Source of the DNA: Amycolatopsis sp. WAC 01376
Lineage (GTDB): Bacteria > Actinomycetota > Actinomycetes > Mycobacteriales > Pseudonocardiaceae
Reading direction: 5' to 3'
NCBI RefSeq assembly: GCF_003947415.1
Contig: NZ_QHKL01000008.1
Coordinates: forward strand, 414,600-478,599
Length of the DNA: 64,000 bases
The position numbers and the translations under genes are program-made. Within the stretch, counting starts at the first letter, position 1. The number at the start of each line of letters is the position of its first letter. This document shows positions 48,759 through 57,225 of this stretch, piece after piece. The notes below the pieces were generated by a model. The model made no database searches, was not told the origin of the DNA, and saw nothing but the letters and a program-made list of their open reading frames with translations.

Positions 48759-51335
48759 TCACCGCACGACGTGCTCGTACGCGGACTTCAGGGCGTCCAC
48801 CGGACCCGGCGGCGCCACCAGCGGTCCTTTCGCCCAATCGCAGCCGAGTTCGTGCAGGACCTCCAGTTGCCGCGCGGTCTCGACCCCTTCGGCGACCACC
48901 ACGAGGTCGACGGCGTGCGCCATCGCCATGATCCCGGCGACGATCGGCTCGGCGTCGCTCGACCGCCCGAGATCGGCGACGAACGACCGGTCGATCTCGA
49001 CCACGTTCAGATCGAGGCGGCACAGCTGGGCGAGTGACGAATACCCGGCGCCGAACCGTTCCGCGGTCACCCGCACGCCGGTCTTCCGCAGCGCGTCGAC
49101 GGCGTCGGCCGCGTCCTTCAACGCCGTCTCGTCGACGTCGAGGCTCAGATCCTGCGGCACCAGGCCCGCGTCTTCCAGGGTTGTCTGAACCACTTGTAGC
49201 AACGTGGGATCGCCCAGTTGGCGGACCGACAGGCTCACATTCACATTACAGTGCACACCATGATCGGCACGCCATCGAGAGATCTCGCGGGCGGCCTTGG
49301 CGAGGACCTCCGCCCCGATGACCGTCAAAAGATCGCCGTCGTCGGCGATCTCGGCCAATTCCGCCGGATCGATCGGTCCCCGGACCGGGTGATTCCAACA
49401 GGACTTCGCCTTCACCGCGACCATGTCGCCGGTCCGCAAATCGACGACCGGCTGATAAACGGTCTCGACCAGGCCGTCCGCGACGGCGTTCCGCAGATCC
49501 TGTTCCAAGGCGAAACGGTCTTGCACCCGTTTACGCATGATCGGCGTATAGAACGCATAACGGCCGGGCCCGAATGTCTTGGCCTGATACATCGCCAGAT
49601 CGGCGTCTTCCAGCAATTCGTCGGCACTGCGGGTATCGCCGGGTTCGGCGATCACTATTCCAATACTCGTATTGATATGCAGTTCGCGGCCGTGCACGGT
49701 GAGCGATTCGGCGAGCCGTCGCTGAAGGTGATCGGCCAGCGCCCGCACTTCGGCGGCTTCGGTATAACCGGTGGTGATGACCAGGAACTCGTCCCCGCCG
49801 AGCCGTCCGACCAGGTCCGAGGCCCCGGCGGCGGCCCTCAGCCGGTCGCCGGCGATGCGCAGCACCTGGTCGCCGGCGGTATGACCGAGCGAATCGTTGA
49901 TGATCTTGAACTTGTCGAGATCGATGAACATCACGGTGGTCGTGCGCGCCGGATCGGCGATCGTGCGGCGCAGGCGGTCGAGCGCGAGCGTGCGGTTCGC
50001 GAGCCTGGTCAGCGGGTCGTGGGTGGCCTCGTAGGCCAGCCGTTCGCTGATCGCCCGCCGTTCGGTGATGTCGGCGAAGGACGTCAGCACCGAGGGCACG
50101 CTCTGGCCCGGCGCCATCAGCGGACCGGAGGTCAGCGAAAGCCACCGGTGCGCGCCGTCGCGCCGCCGGATCTGCAGGACCCGCCCGGTCTCGACCTTCC
50201 CGGACCGCCGCACCCGCGCGGACGGCAGGTCGTCGACGGGCACCGGGGCGCCGTATTCGTCGTGCAGCCGCAGCGTCCGGCTCTCCAGGCCGACCAGTGC
50301 ACCCGCCGGAACACCGGCGATCCGGTGCGCGGCGGAGTTCGCCAGTTCGATCCGCCCGCTGGGGCCGACCAGCAGCACCCCCTCGTCGAGCGTTTCGACG
50401 ACGGTGGCGAATTCGGCCTCGGCCCGGCGCTGCGCCGTCTCGTCGGCGCACAGCAGCACGTAACCGTCGAACATCTCGGCCGCGGAGACGCGCACCGCGA
50501 GTGCTGTGCCGTCGGCGCTGAAATGCGTCGCCTGCACGACTCCGCCCGCGGCGACGACCTGCCGCGGACTCATCGCTGCGCCGACGACCTCGGCCACCGG
50601 GGCACCGATGACCTGGTCGAGGTCGTGTCCGTAGACGGCCTCGGCCGCCGGGTTCCAGCTCGTCACCAGGCCGTCGGGCGAGGTCGCGATGATCGCGTCG
50701 CTCGCGTGGCCGACCAACGCTGCCTGAAACCGCAGGCCCGACTCGGCCGCCTTCTGCGTGGTCAGGTCGCGCATGATCACCTGGTACGCGGGTTTGCCCT
50801 CCCAGGTGGTGAGCACCGCCTGCGATTCGACGGTGACACCGCGGCCTTGAAGGGTCCGCAGCGTCATCTCGGTCGGTTCGCTGAACGATCCGGGCGAGTC
50901 CAGCGAACCGATCCGCGCCAGCAGCGCGTCCTGCGAGCCGGCGTCGACCAGATCCGTGATGTGCATCCCGATGATCTCGGTCGACACCTTCGCGCCCACG
51001 AAGCGCATGGTGGCCGAGTTCACGAACACGACTTTGCCCCGTTGATGGACGCAGATCCCGTATGGGCTCGCTTCGACCATCGTGAGGTATTGCGTTCCCA
51101 ATGCGCCGCCGTCGGACTTTTGCTCCAAAAGGCGGTACCCCTTGCCGAGAAAGGCGAGCGCGGGTTCACCGCGGTGATCCCTCTCGGCGGACAACTCGGT
51201 CAGCAGACGGACGAGCGACGCGTGCCGCTCGGTTTTTCCCACCGTGCGGGTCGCGGTGCCGTTCGCTGGCGAGGAATCCTGATCCGAGGGCCGGTGGGTG
51301 TCGGGAGTCCCACCGTCGAGATCGTCAGGATCCAT
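48759..51335 (-). CDS. PAS-PAS-PAS-GGDEF-EAL signalling protein with a degenerate EAL domain
   Basis: 858 aa, soluble. About three PAS domains (each ending in a FADITERR- or RDLTTQKA-type linker) lead to a GGDEF domain with intact GRLGGDEFLV, so diguanylate cyclase activity is likely. In the EAL domain the signature EAL is KAK (VAVKAKSCW), DDFG is ERFG (TAERFGAGYSSL), and the C-terminal QG(Y/F)xFxxP is KGPLVAPP; several metal ligands are gone, so phosphodiesterase activity is not expected. The degenerate EAL may bind c-di-GMP or protein. The start at ATG 51335 excludes an unlikely basic N-terminal extension. Confidence 0.88.
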   Translation of the reverse strand: MDPDDLDGGTPDTHRPSDQDSSPANGTATRTVGKTERHASLVRLLTELSAERDHRGEPALAFLGKGYRLLEQKSDGGALGTQYLTMVEASPYGICVHQRGKVVFVNSATMRFVGAKVSTEIIGMHITDLVDAGSQDALLARIGSLDSPGSFSEPTEMTLRTLQGRGVTVESQAVLTTWEGKPAYQVIMRDLTTQKAAESGLRFQAALVGHASDAIIATSPDGLVTSWNPAAEAVYGHDLDQVIGAPVAEVVGAAMSPRQVVAAGGVVQATHFSADGTALAVRVSAAEMFDGYVLLCADETAQRRAEAEFATVVETLDEGVLLVGPSGRIELANSAAHRIAGVPAGALVGLESRTLRLHDEYGAPVPVDDLPSARVRRSGKVETGRVLQIRRRDGAHRWLSLTSGPLMAPGQSVPSVLTSFADITERRAISERLAYEATHDPLTRLANRTLALDRLRRTIADPARTTTVMFIDLDKFKIINDSLGHTAGDQVLRIAGDRLRAAAGASDLVGRLGGDEFLVITTGYTEAAEVRALADHLQRRLAESLTVHGRELHINTSIGIVIAEPGDTRSADELLEDADLAMYQAKTFGPGRYAFYTPIMRKRVQDRFALEQDLRNAVADGLVETVYQPVVDLRTGDMVAVKAKSCWNHPVRGPIDPAELAEIADDGDLLTVIGAEVLAKAAREISRWRADHGVHCNVNVSLSVRQLGDPTLLQVVQTTLEDAGLVPQDLSLDVDETALKDAADAVDALRKTGVRVTAERFGAGYSSLAQLCRLDLNVVEIDRSFVADLGRSSDAEPIVAGIMAMAHAVDLVVVAEGVETARQLEVLHELGCDWAKGPLVAPPGPVDALKSAYEHVVR

Positions 51336-51469
51336 CTGATCCAAACCCCCTACTCGACTGATGTAGCTTCCGATTAGATCACTAAATCGACGTAGCCGTC
51401 CCCCTCGGCCGGCTGATCGGTGCGGCCATTCCACCCCAGCGTTGACAGAATGTAGTTGAAGGGAAACAC

Positions 51470-52621
51470 GTGCGGAGCAAAACAGACATCTGCGGCATCG
51501 GCGCCGTAACCGCCTACGGCTGGGGGCGCGAAGCACTGTGGGAGGGCCTCGCCGGCGGCGTCCCCTGCGCCCAATTCACCGACGGCTTCGGGGAAACGCC
51601 GGATCTCCCGGGCTGGGTCGCGCACGTCCCCGAGGGCGGCAAAGCGCGGGACGGCAGCCTGCACGCCCGCGCCCTGCTCGCCGCGGCGCGGGAAGCGATC
51701 GCGGACGCCGTCGCGCGGGGCTGGTCGCCAGGACGCCGCGTCGGCGTCATCTCCGGCGGCGTCCGCGAGGACCTGCGAACCTGGGACAGGCTCACGGAAC
51801 TCGGCGAGCAGCTGATGTACCGGCGCGAGTTCATCGGCATGATGCCCTCGACCCCGATCGCCACGCTGATGTCGGAGTTCGGCTTCCACGGCCCCTCGAT
51901 GGCCACGTCCGCGATGTGCGCGACCGGCAGCGCCGCGGTGCTGACCGCGAAGATGTGGCTGGACGCGGGAATGGCCGACGACGTCGTCGTGGTCACCACC
52001 GATCTGTCCGCGACCAGGCCGATGGTGCGCAACTTCGTGCACTGCGGGGTGGCGATCACCGACGTGCCCCCGCTGGAGGCGTGCCGTCCTTTCCAAGAGG
52101 GCACAAGGGGTTTCACCTTTTCCGAGGCCGCGGTCGCGGTGGTGCTGACCCAGCGGAAGACCGACGCGTACGCGACCCTGCGGGGCGGCACCATGACCCA
52201 CGAGGCGCACAACGCGATGGCGCTCGACCCCGATCCGGCGAACGCGATCGCGGCGGTGACCGGGGCACTGGAGAACTCCGGCGCCGCGCCATCGGACGTC
52301 CGCTATCTGAACGCGCACGGAACGGGTACGAAACTCTGCCACCGTACGGAATCCCAGATCCTCGAAGCGGTCTTTCCCCGTGAGACCGAGATCTACTCGA
52401 TCAAACCGCTGACCGGGCACAGCCAGTCGGGCAGCGCGCTGACCGAGATCGCGGCGATCTGCCTCGCGGCGGAACGGGATCTGGTACCGGCGCCGAAACC
52501 GGTGGCGGAGGGGCATCCGCAGCTGATGGACGGGCCCTCCCGGCCGGAAAGCGGGCTCACCGTGAAGACGTCGATCGGGATGGGCGGCTACGTCGCGGCT
52601 GTCGTTCTGGAGACCAGCTAG
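51470..52621 (+). CDS. Stand-alone beta-ketoacyl synthase
   Basis: 383 aa, thiolase fold. Catalytic Cys150 (SAMCATGSAA), His283 (NAHGTGT), and Lys312/His317 (IKPLTGHSQSG) are all present, so it should condense acyl substrates. No acyl carrier protein, chain-length factor, ketoreductase or other polyketide gene lies nearby. It could serve fatty-acid, pigment or polyketide chemistry. The GTG start follows AAGGGAA. Confidence 0.87.
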   Translation: MRSKTDICGIGAVTAYGWGREALWEGLAGGVPCAQFTDGFGETPDLPGWVAHVPEGGKARDGSLHARALLAAAREAIADAVARGWSPGRRVGVISGGVREDLRTWDRLTELGEQLMYRREFIGMMPSTPIATLMSEFGFHGPSMATSAMCATGSAAVLTAKMWLDAGMADDVVVVTTDLSATRPMVRNFVHCGVAITDVPPLEACRPFQEGTRGFTFSEAAVAVVLTQRKTDAYATLRGGTMTHEAHNAMALDPDPANAIAAVTGALENSGAAPSDVRYLNAHGTGTKLCHRTESQILEAVFPRETEIYSIKPLTGHSQSGSALTEIAAICLAAERDLVPAPKPVAEGHPQLMDGPSRPESGLTVKTSIGMGGYVAAVVLETS

Positions 52622-52729
52622 CGAGCAATTCGATAACACACGGTCTCAACGTCGTCACGAACCGTCATTTTCCGTGCTCATGTGGTCGATACTCCTCAGT
52701 AGCGGAAAGCACTGAGCACGGAGGCGACC

Positions 52730-53395
52730 ATGAGCGCGCGAACGGCGTCCGACAACCTCGTCCACAACTACCTGTTCTTGCGGCGTGCCATAGGTTTCCT
52801 CGGGATCGGACTGCCCTTCGTGCTGATCTTCGGGAAGCTGGTCGTCGACGGCGGCGGCCTGCTCAACTCGATCAGTGGTTACTACTACTCGGGAATGCGC
52901 GACGTCTGGGTCGGCGTCATGTGCGCCATCGGCGTCTTCCTGTTGTCCTACCGGGGTTACGGCCGTGTCGACGACATCGCCGGGAACATCGCGGCGGTGG
53001 CCGCGGTCGGGGTGGCGCTCTTCCCCACCACCCCGTCGAACGGCGACCGCGCGGACGAGATCATCGGCCTCCTGCACCTCGGTTTCGCCGCGGTCTTCTT
53101 CCTCACCTTGGCGTTCTTCTGCATCGTGCTGTTCACCAAGTCGGACAAGGAGATCCCCGGCGCCCGCAAACCGGAACGGAACCGGGTCTACGTCGCCTCG
53201 GGCGTGATCATGCTGGTGTGCCTGGCGCTGATCGTGCTGTGCGGCCTCGTCTTCGACGCGGAGACCAGGTCCCTGTACCCGGCGCTGTGGCTGGAGTCGG
53301 TGGCGATCCTCGCGTTCGGCGTGGCGTGGCTCACCAAGGGCGGGACGCTGCTGCCGGACAAGGCGGCGGTGCCGGGGACGCGGGTGACGGCCTGA
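52730..53395 (+). CDS. DUF998-like integral membrane protein
   Basis: 221 aa, about six hydrophobic segments. The pattern LLNSISGYYYSGMRDVWVGV and the later LLHLGFAAVFFLTLAFF resemble DUF998-type membrane proteins; function unknown. GGAGGCGACC precedes the ATG. It is monocistronic as far as can be seen. Confidence 0.75.
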   Translation: MSARTASDNLVHNYLFLRRAIGFLGIGLPFVLIFGKLVVDGGGLLNSISGYYYSGMRDVWVGVMCAIGVFLLSYRGYGRVDDIAGNIAAVAAVGVALFPTTPSNGDRADEIIGLLHLGFAAVFFLTLAFFCIVLFTKSDKEIPGARKPERNRVYVASGVIMLVCLALIVLCGLVFDAETRSLYPALWLESVAILAFGVAWLTKGGTLLPDKAAVPGTRVTA

Positions 53396-53450
53396 CCTGT
53401 GCCGATCAAGGTAAAGGAACCTTTATCCTCGGCCGGGTCGTTGAGGCCTT

Positions 53451-54077
53451 ATGACCGACCGCATCGCATTCCAGCTCGGCCGCCGCGATCTGCTCGTGGT
53501 CGCCGGGATTCCCGGGGCGGGCAAGACCACCCTGCTGTCCCGGGCGGCGACCGGCGCGATACCGGTGCTCGATTCCGACCAGGTCCGCGCGCGCCTGCGC
53601 GAACGGCTGCCGGCCGTGCTGCCGTACCGGTGCTACCGGCCGCTGGTCCACCTGTGGCATCGCGCGCGGGTCGTCCGGTTCGCGCTGGCCGACGGCGGCC
53701 CGCTCATCGTGCACGAGCCGTCGACCCGCGCGACCACCCGCGGGCTGCTGGCCCTGCTCGGCCTGCTGAGCCGCCGTCCCGTCCGGTTGCTGTGGCTCGA
53801 CGTCGATCCGGAGGCCGCCCGCGCGGGCCAAGTCTCGCGCGGGCGGGTCATCCGGCGGCACTCGTTCGCCCGCCACGTCAAACGGGCCGAGAAGGTCCGC
53901 CGTGAACTGCGTGCCGGCTGGGTCCCGGCAGGCTGGCACGGCGCGCGGATGGTGACCAGGGAGGTCACCGGGGCACTGCGGTTCGTCACCGAGGAGGAGC
54001 CTGGAAGAGACCGCTCAGGCGACGTCCTGCTCCTCCGCGTCGAGCGGCCCAAGGCACCCGCGGTCCGCGCGGGCTAG
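53451..54077 (+). CDS. P-loop NTPase/kinase-like protein
   Basis: 208 aa. Walker A is VVAGIPGAGKTTLLSRA; a downstream VLDSDQVRARL and LLWLDVDPEAARAGQ fit a small AAA/uridine-kinase-like or zeta-like P-loop kinase. Substrate unknown. The 14-bp dyad TAAAGG-aa-CCTTTA (53412-53425) lies 25 bp before the ATG. Its 3' end overlaps a small opposite-strand frame at 54015. Confidence 0.78.
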   Translation: MTDRIAFQLGRRDLLVVAGIPGAGKTTLLSRAATGAIPVLDSDQVRARLRERLPAVLPYRCYRPLVHLWHRARVVRFALADGGPLIVHEPSTRATTRGLLALLGLLSRRPVRLLWLDVDPEAARAGQVSRGRVIRRHSFARHVKRAEKVRRELRAGWVPAGWHGARMVTREVTGALRFVTEEEPGRDRSGDVLLLRVERPKAPAVRAG

Positions 54078-54158
54078 CGGTTCCGGTTCGGGCTCCTCCA
54101 CGGGGCCGGGACGGTTCGGATGCGGGTTCAACGGCGTCCAGCGAATGCGTACCGGCAT
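54015..54158 (-). CDS. Candidate small protein, 47 aa, Pro-rich
   Basis: An ATG at 54158 preceded by GGAAGGAC eight bases upstream opens a 47-codon frame starting MPVRIRWTPLNPHPNRPG, then a Pro/Glu-rich segment (EEPEPEP) and an acidic end. Its last 63 bases overlap the convergent P-loop gene. The good ribosome site and start are in favour; short length and overlap are against. It could be a small regulatory protein or peptide. Confidence 0.4.
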   Translation of the reverse strand: MPVRIRWTPLNPHPNRPGPVEEPEPEPLARADRGCLGPLDAEEQDVA

Positions 54159-54223
54159 CGTCGTTCGTCCTTCCACTCCGCGAAGACCCTCTTGCACTGA
54201 TACGGACGCGACGAGCGATCGGT

Positions 54224-55378
54224 TCAGATCCCCACGTAGTTCTCGGCGAAGAAGTCTTGGTGCGCACGGGAAACCCGCAGGCTCTCCAGCCGCGCGTCCC
54301 GCAGGGCCCGCTGGAAGACCGCCTCGTCGTCGTAGCCCGCCGGACCGTGCAGGAGATTGATCATCCAGAGCGAGAACTCCTGCGCGCGCCAGATCCGCGG
54401 CAGGCAGTCGGCGGAGTACCGCTCGAGTGCCGTCGTGTCGCTCTCGGCATGGGCGTCGATCAACGCGTCCGCGAGGATCTCGGCCTCCATCAGCGCGAGA
54501 TTCGCGCCTTTCGCCGCGGCGGGACTGATCAGGCTCGCCGCGTCGCCCGCGAGGAACAGCTTTCCCCGCTGGATCGTGTCCATCACCCGCGAAGCCATGT
54601 CGACGATCCGGCGTTCGATGATGGCACCCCGTTTGAGCTCGCCGTAGCGATCGGCACGCATCCGCAGGTGCAGTTCGTCCCAGATCCGGTCGTCCGGCCA
54701 GTTCTCCGGATCCTCGCCGCGCGGGACTTCGAGGTAGTACCGCGTCACCGTCGACGTCCTCGCCATATGTCCGGCGAATCCGCGTTCGTGAATGGCGTAA
54801 CCGATCGCGGACATGCTCGGCGGCGCTTCGGCGAGGATCGCGAGCCACGAAATGTCGTGGTCCCGCCGGAAGACCCGCGCGGGCACGGATCTCAGCGAGA
54901 TACCGCGCCTGCCGTCGCAGCCCGCGATGTACTTGGCACGCAACAGAAGATCATCGGCGATGACCGTCGCGTCCATCCCCGACACCGAGGACGCCTCGGT
55001 GCCGAACCTGATCTCCCCGCCGCGGGCGAGGAATTCGACGATCAAGTCCGTGACCAGGAATTGTTGCGGGTAAACGGTGTGCACCTCACCGTTCCCGAGT
55101 TCACTGTACTTGAGCTCGAATTCGGCTTGATCATTTCGGAACGCGCAGGCGTCGTGCCGGACCCCGTTCCGGAGCAGCCCACCGGCGAGCCCGTTCTCAG
55201 TGAGCACACGGACGCTGTTCGCGGCCAGAAATCCCGCCCTGGCCCGGTTTTCGACATGTTCCCGGCTTTGCCGTTCGAGGATCAGGCAGTCGATTCCGGC
55301 CGCCCTCAAAAGATTCCCCAGGACCAGCCCGGCCGGACCCGCCCCCACGATCACTACATCGGCATCGATCTTTCCCAC
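54224..55378 (-). CDS. FAD-dependent aromatic monooxygenase (4-hydroxybenzoate 3-monooxygenase-like)
   Basis: 384 aa. FAD GxGxxG at DVVIVGAGPAGLVLGNLLR, the DG motif at AGCDGRRGISLR, and the GD motif at FLAGDAASLISPAAAKGANL. Architecture and length match p-hydroxybenzoate hydroxylase (PobA-type), although GDAAH is GDAAS. It hydroxylates an aromatic acid with NAD(P)H and O2. The GTG at 55378 begins the Rossmann fold and has GGGGG six bases upstream; an upstream start at 55426 gives an unlikely extension. No regulator or ring-cleavage genes are adjacent. Confidence 0.78.
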   Translation of the reverse strand: MGKIDADVVIVGAGPAGLVLGNLLRAAGIDCLILERQSREHVENRARAGFLAANSVRVLTENGLAGGLLRNGVRHDACAFRNDQAEFELKYSELGNGEVHTVYPQQFLVTDLIVEFLARGGEIRFGTEASSVSGMDATVIADDLLLRAKYIAGCDGRRGISLRSVPARVFRRDHDISWLAILAEAPPSMSAIGYAIHERGFAGHMARTSTVTRYYLEVPRGEDPENWPDDRIWDELHLRMRADRYGELKRGAIIERRIVDMASRVMDTIQRGKLFLAGDAASLISPAAAKGANLALMEAEILADALIDAHAESDTTALERYSADCLPRIWRAQEFSLWMINLLHGPAGYDDEAVFQRALRDARLESLRVSRAHQDFFAENYVGI

Positions 55379-55450
55379 GAAAGCCCCCAGTACCTTCGCC
55401 CTCCCCCAGCGCGGTCCAAGGTACACAAAACGGGGTGCTGTCGTCGGCGT

Positions 55451-56398
55451 TCAGTCCTTATTGGCACGCGAACGTGCCCGGCGTTTCCCTTCGTGCATCG
55501 CCACGACTCGCGCGATGGGGATCGTGTGCCCCTGCTCGACGAGATCCGCGGGCAGCGTCTGCGGCGCGGGCATCGACTCGGCCCACGGATCCTTGTCCGC
55601 CAGGAGACCGGGCGCCGTGTGGACGGTGAAATCGGCGGGGACCACGTTCTCGAGGTCGTCCCAGGCCACCGGGAACGAAACCGTCAGTCCCGGCCGCAGC
55701 CGCGGGCTGTACGCCGCGGCGACCGTGTTACCGCCCGCCCGCGTCGAATCGAGGAACACCTTTCCCTCACGGTCTTCCACGATGTACGCGGTCGTCGCGA
55801 GGGACGGGTCGACCTGCTCCGCGCGAGCGGAGAGCGCGCGGGTCGCGGCGGCGACGTCTTCGAAACCTTGCCCCGGCGTCAGCGGGACGAAGATGTGCAC
55901 TCCCTTGGAACCACTGGTCTTCACCGCCCCGGCGAGGCCGCAGTCGTCGAGCGCCTGGCGCACCAGCCACGCGGCCTTCACGACGTGCGCGAAATCGTCG
56001 CCGGCCGGCGGGTCGAGGTCCACTACGAGATGGGTCGGCCCCGCGTCGGCGTCCGTGGTCATCAGCGTCGGGTGGTATTCGACGGCGCGCTGGTTCGCGA
56101 ACCACAGCAGCGTGCGGCGGTCGTCGCACAGGGCGTACGACACCTGCCGCTTCGACGTCTCCGCCCAGATCTCGGAGCGCTTCACCCAGTCGGGCGTGTA
56201 TTTGGGCAGATTCTTCTGCATGAACGGGTCCTGGCCGCGCAGGATGCGGATCACCGAAAGCGGCCGGTGTGCCAAAACGGGGAGGATGCGGTCCGCGACG
56301 GCGTCCAGGTAGTCCACCAGGTCGCGTTTCGTCGCGCCCTCGAACAACGGCTGATCGAGATTGGTCAGCTTGACCCCGTCGCGTTCGTCATCGCTCAT
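55451..56398 (-). CDS. LigD-type primase-polymerase (NHEJ polymerase domain)
   Basis: 315 aa, stand-alone PolDom of the bacterial non-homologous end-joining system. Catalytic metal motif is VVDLDPP, followed by SGSKGVHIFVPL and FLDSTRAGGN. It has the full polymerase domain but neither ligase nor nuclease domain, and no Ku gene is adjacent, so it is either a paralogue or works with partners encoded elsewhere. The ATG at 56398 begins the conserved N-terminus. Confidence 0.9.
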   Translation of the reverse strand: MSDDERDGVKLTNLDQPLFEGATKRDLVDYLDAVADRILPVLAHRPLSVIRILRGQDPFMQKNLPKYTPDWVKRSEIWAETSKRQVSYALCDDRRTLLWFANQRAVEYHPTLMTTDADAGPTHLVVDLDPPAGDDFAHVVKAAWLVRQALDDCGLAGAVKTSGSKGVHIFVPLTPGQGFEDVAAATRALSARAEQVDPSLATTAYIVEDREGKVFLDSTRAGGNTVAAAYSPRLRPGLTVSFPVAWDDLENVVPADFTVHTAPGLLADKDPWAESMPAPQTLPADLVEQGHTIPIARVVAMHEGKRRARSRANKD

Positions 56399-56420
56399 GG
56401 GGTGAGCCTGACATAAAAGC

Positions 56421-56466
56421 CTCGTGAGTGGTAAGGACGGTCAGAACCGCCCTTACCACTCACAAG
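56421..56466. terminator. Family B hairpin
   Basis: CTCGTGAGTGGTAAGGACGG (56421-56440) pairs with 56447-56466 with two mismatches. It is the simple form of the hairpin that encloses element D1. It lies just downstream of the LPMO stop (56477 on the minus strand) and upstream of the LigD gene, and probably terminates the LPMO transcript. Confidence 0.7.
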
Positions 56467-56476
56467 ACCCGGACAC

Positions 56477-56992
56477 CTAGCCGATGTTGGCGTCGATGCA
56501 GGCGTAGAACGCGTTCGCCGTGTCGTAGACGTTCCAGCGGGCGAGGATCTTGTGCCGCCCGCTCTGCTGCAGGTTCACGCTGTGGGTGACCGTGGCGCCC
56601 GGCTGCGCGCCGTTGTCGTTGAAGCTGGCGACCTTGGCGCCGTCGACGAAGTACTCCCACGTGCTGGTGCGGTGGCGAGCCGTCAGCGTCCACCGGAACG
56701 TGGTGGTACGGCCGAGGGAATGCACCTTCCAGCCCTTGCTGTCGTCGTTGAGATCCGCGAAACGGCCGACACCGCCGTTACAGCTCATCAGACCCTTGGG
56801 GCCCTCGACGCTTTGCGGTTCCCATTTGATGGAGCCACAGGAAACGGTGTTCTGGGCGCATTGCGCCTGCCTGCTCGCAGGCGAGGAAACGTAGCCGTGC
56901 GCGTTGGCGGTGCCCGCCGGGATCGCGACCAGCGCCGCCGGCACCATCGCCGCACCCGCCGCCAGGGTCAAAAGCCGTCGTTTGAAGCTCAT
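56477..56992 (-). CDS. Secreted chitin-active lytic polysaccharide monooxygenase (AA10)
   Basis: 171 aa. The signal peptide is cut at NA/HGYV, exposing His32 as the N-terminal residue of the copper histidine brace; the second His is at about 107 (TARHRTS), and the axial Phe at about 162 (NAFYACID). Cys pairs and the core CGSIKWEPQSVEGPKG fit single-domain chitin-binding AA10 enzymes. It oxidatively cleaves chitin outside the cell. A perfect DasR core site lies 137 bp upstream, linking it to the chitooligosaccharide uptake genes at 27-31 kb. Confidence 0.92.
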   Translation of the reverse strand: MSFKRRLLTLAAGAAMVPAALVAIPAGTANAHGYVSSPASRQAQCAQNTVSCGSIKWEPQSVEGPKGLMSCNGGVGRFADLNDDSKGWKVHSLGRTTTFRWTLTARHRTSTWEYFVDGAKVASFNDNGAQPGATVTHSVNLQQSGRHKILARWNVYDTANAFYACIDANIG

Positions 56993-57128
56993 GCCTACCC
57001 CTTTCCCATCTCTGCACCCACCGCCTGCCCGATCGGGAACGTCCGCGGACTCGAGGTTCCTGGGCCACGGAGGGCGAAAACCACTGAAGGTTGGGACACA
57101 TCCGCCAAAGCGCTTGAGCAGGCGAACG

Positions 57129-57140
57129 TGGTCTAGACCA
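57129..57140 (-). promoter_or_regulatory. DasR-type operator (dre) upstream of the LPMO gene
   Basis: TGGTCTAGACCA is the perfect core of the DasR responsive element. A second half-like copy TGGTTCAGACGA lies 4 bp further from the gene. The region (56993-57225) contains no gene and otherwise only the LPMO promoter. Control by GlcNAc-6-phosphate-responsive DasR is inferred. Confidence 0.75.
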
Positions 57141-57225
57141 TAATTGGTTCAGACGACTCGGTCAAGAGTAACCAACCGGGCACTTGGAGTCGTGAAGATC
57201 GAACAGGGGTTGTCAAGCCGGAAGA

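Noticed and set aside
49218..51377. 719-codon plus-strand frame opposite the GGDEF gene
   Set aside because: Shadow of the real minus-strand gene with no recognisable domain.
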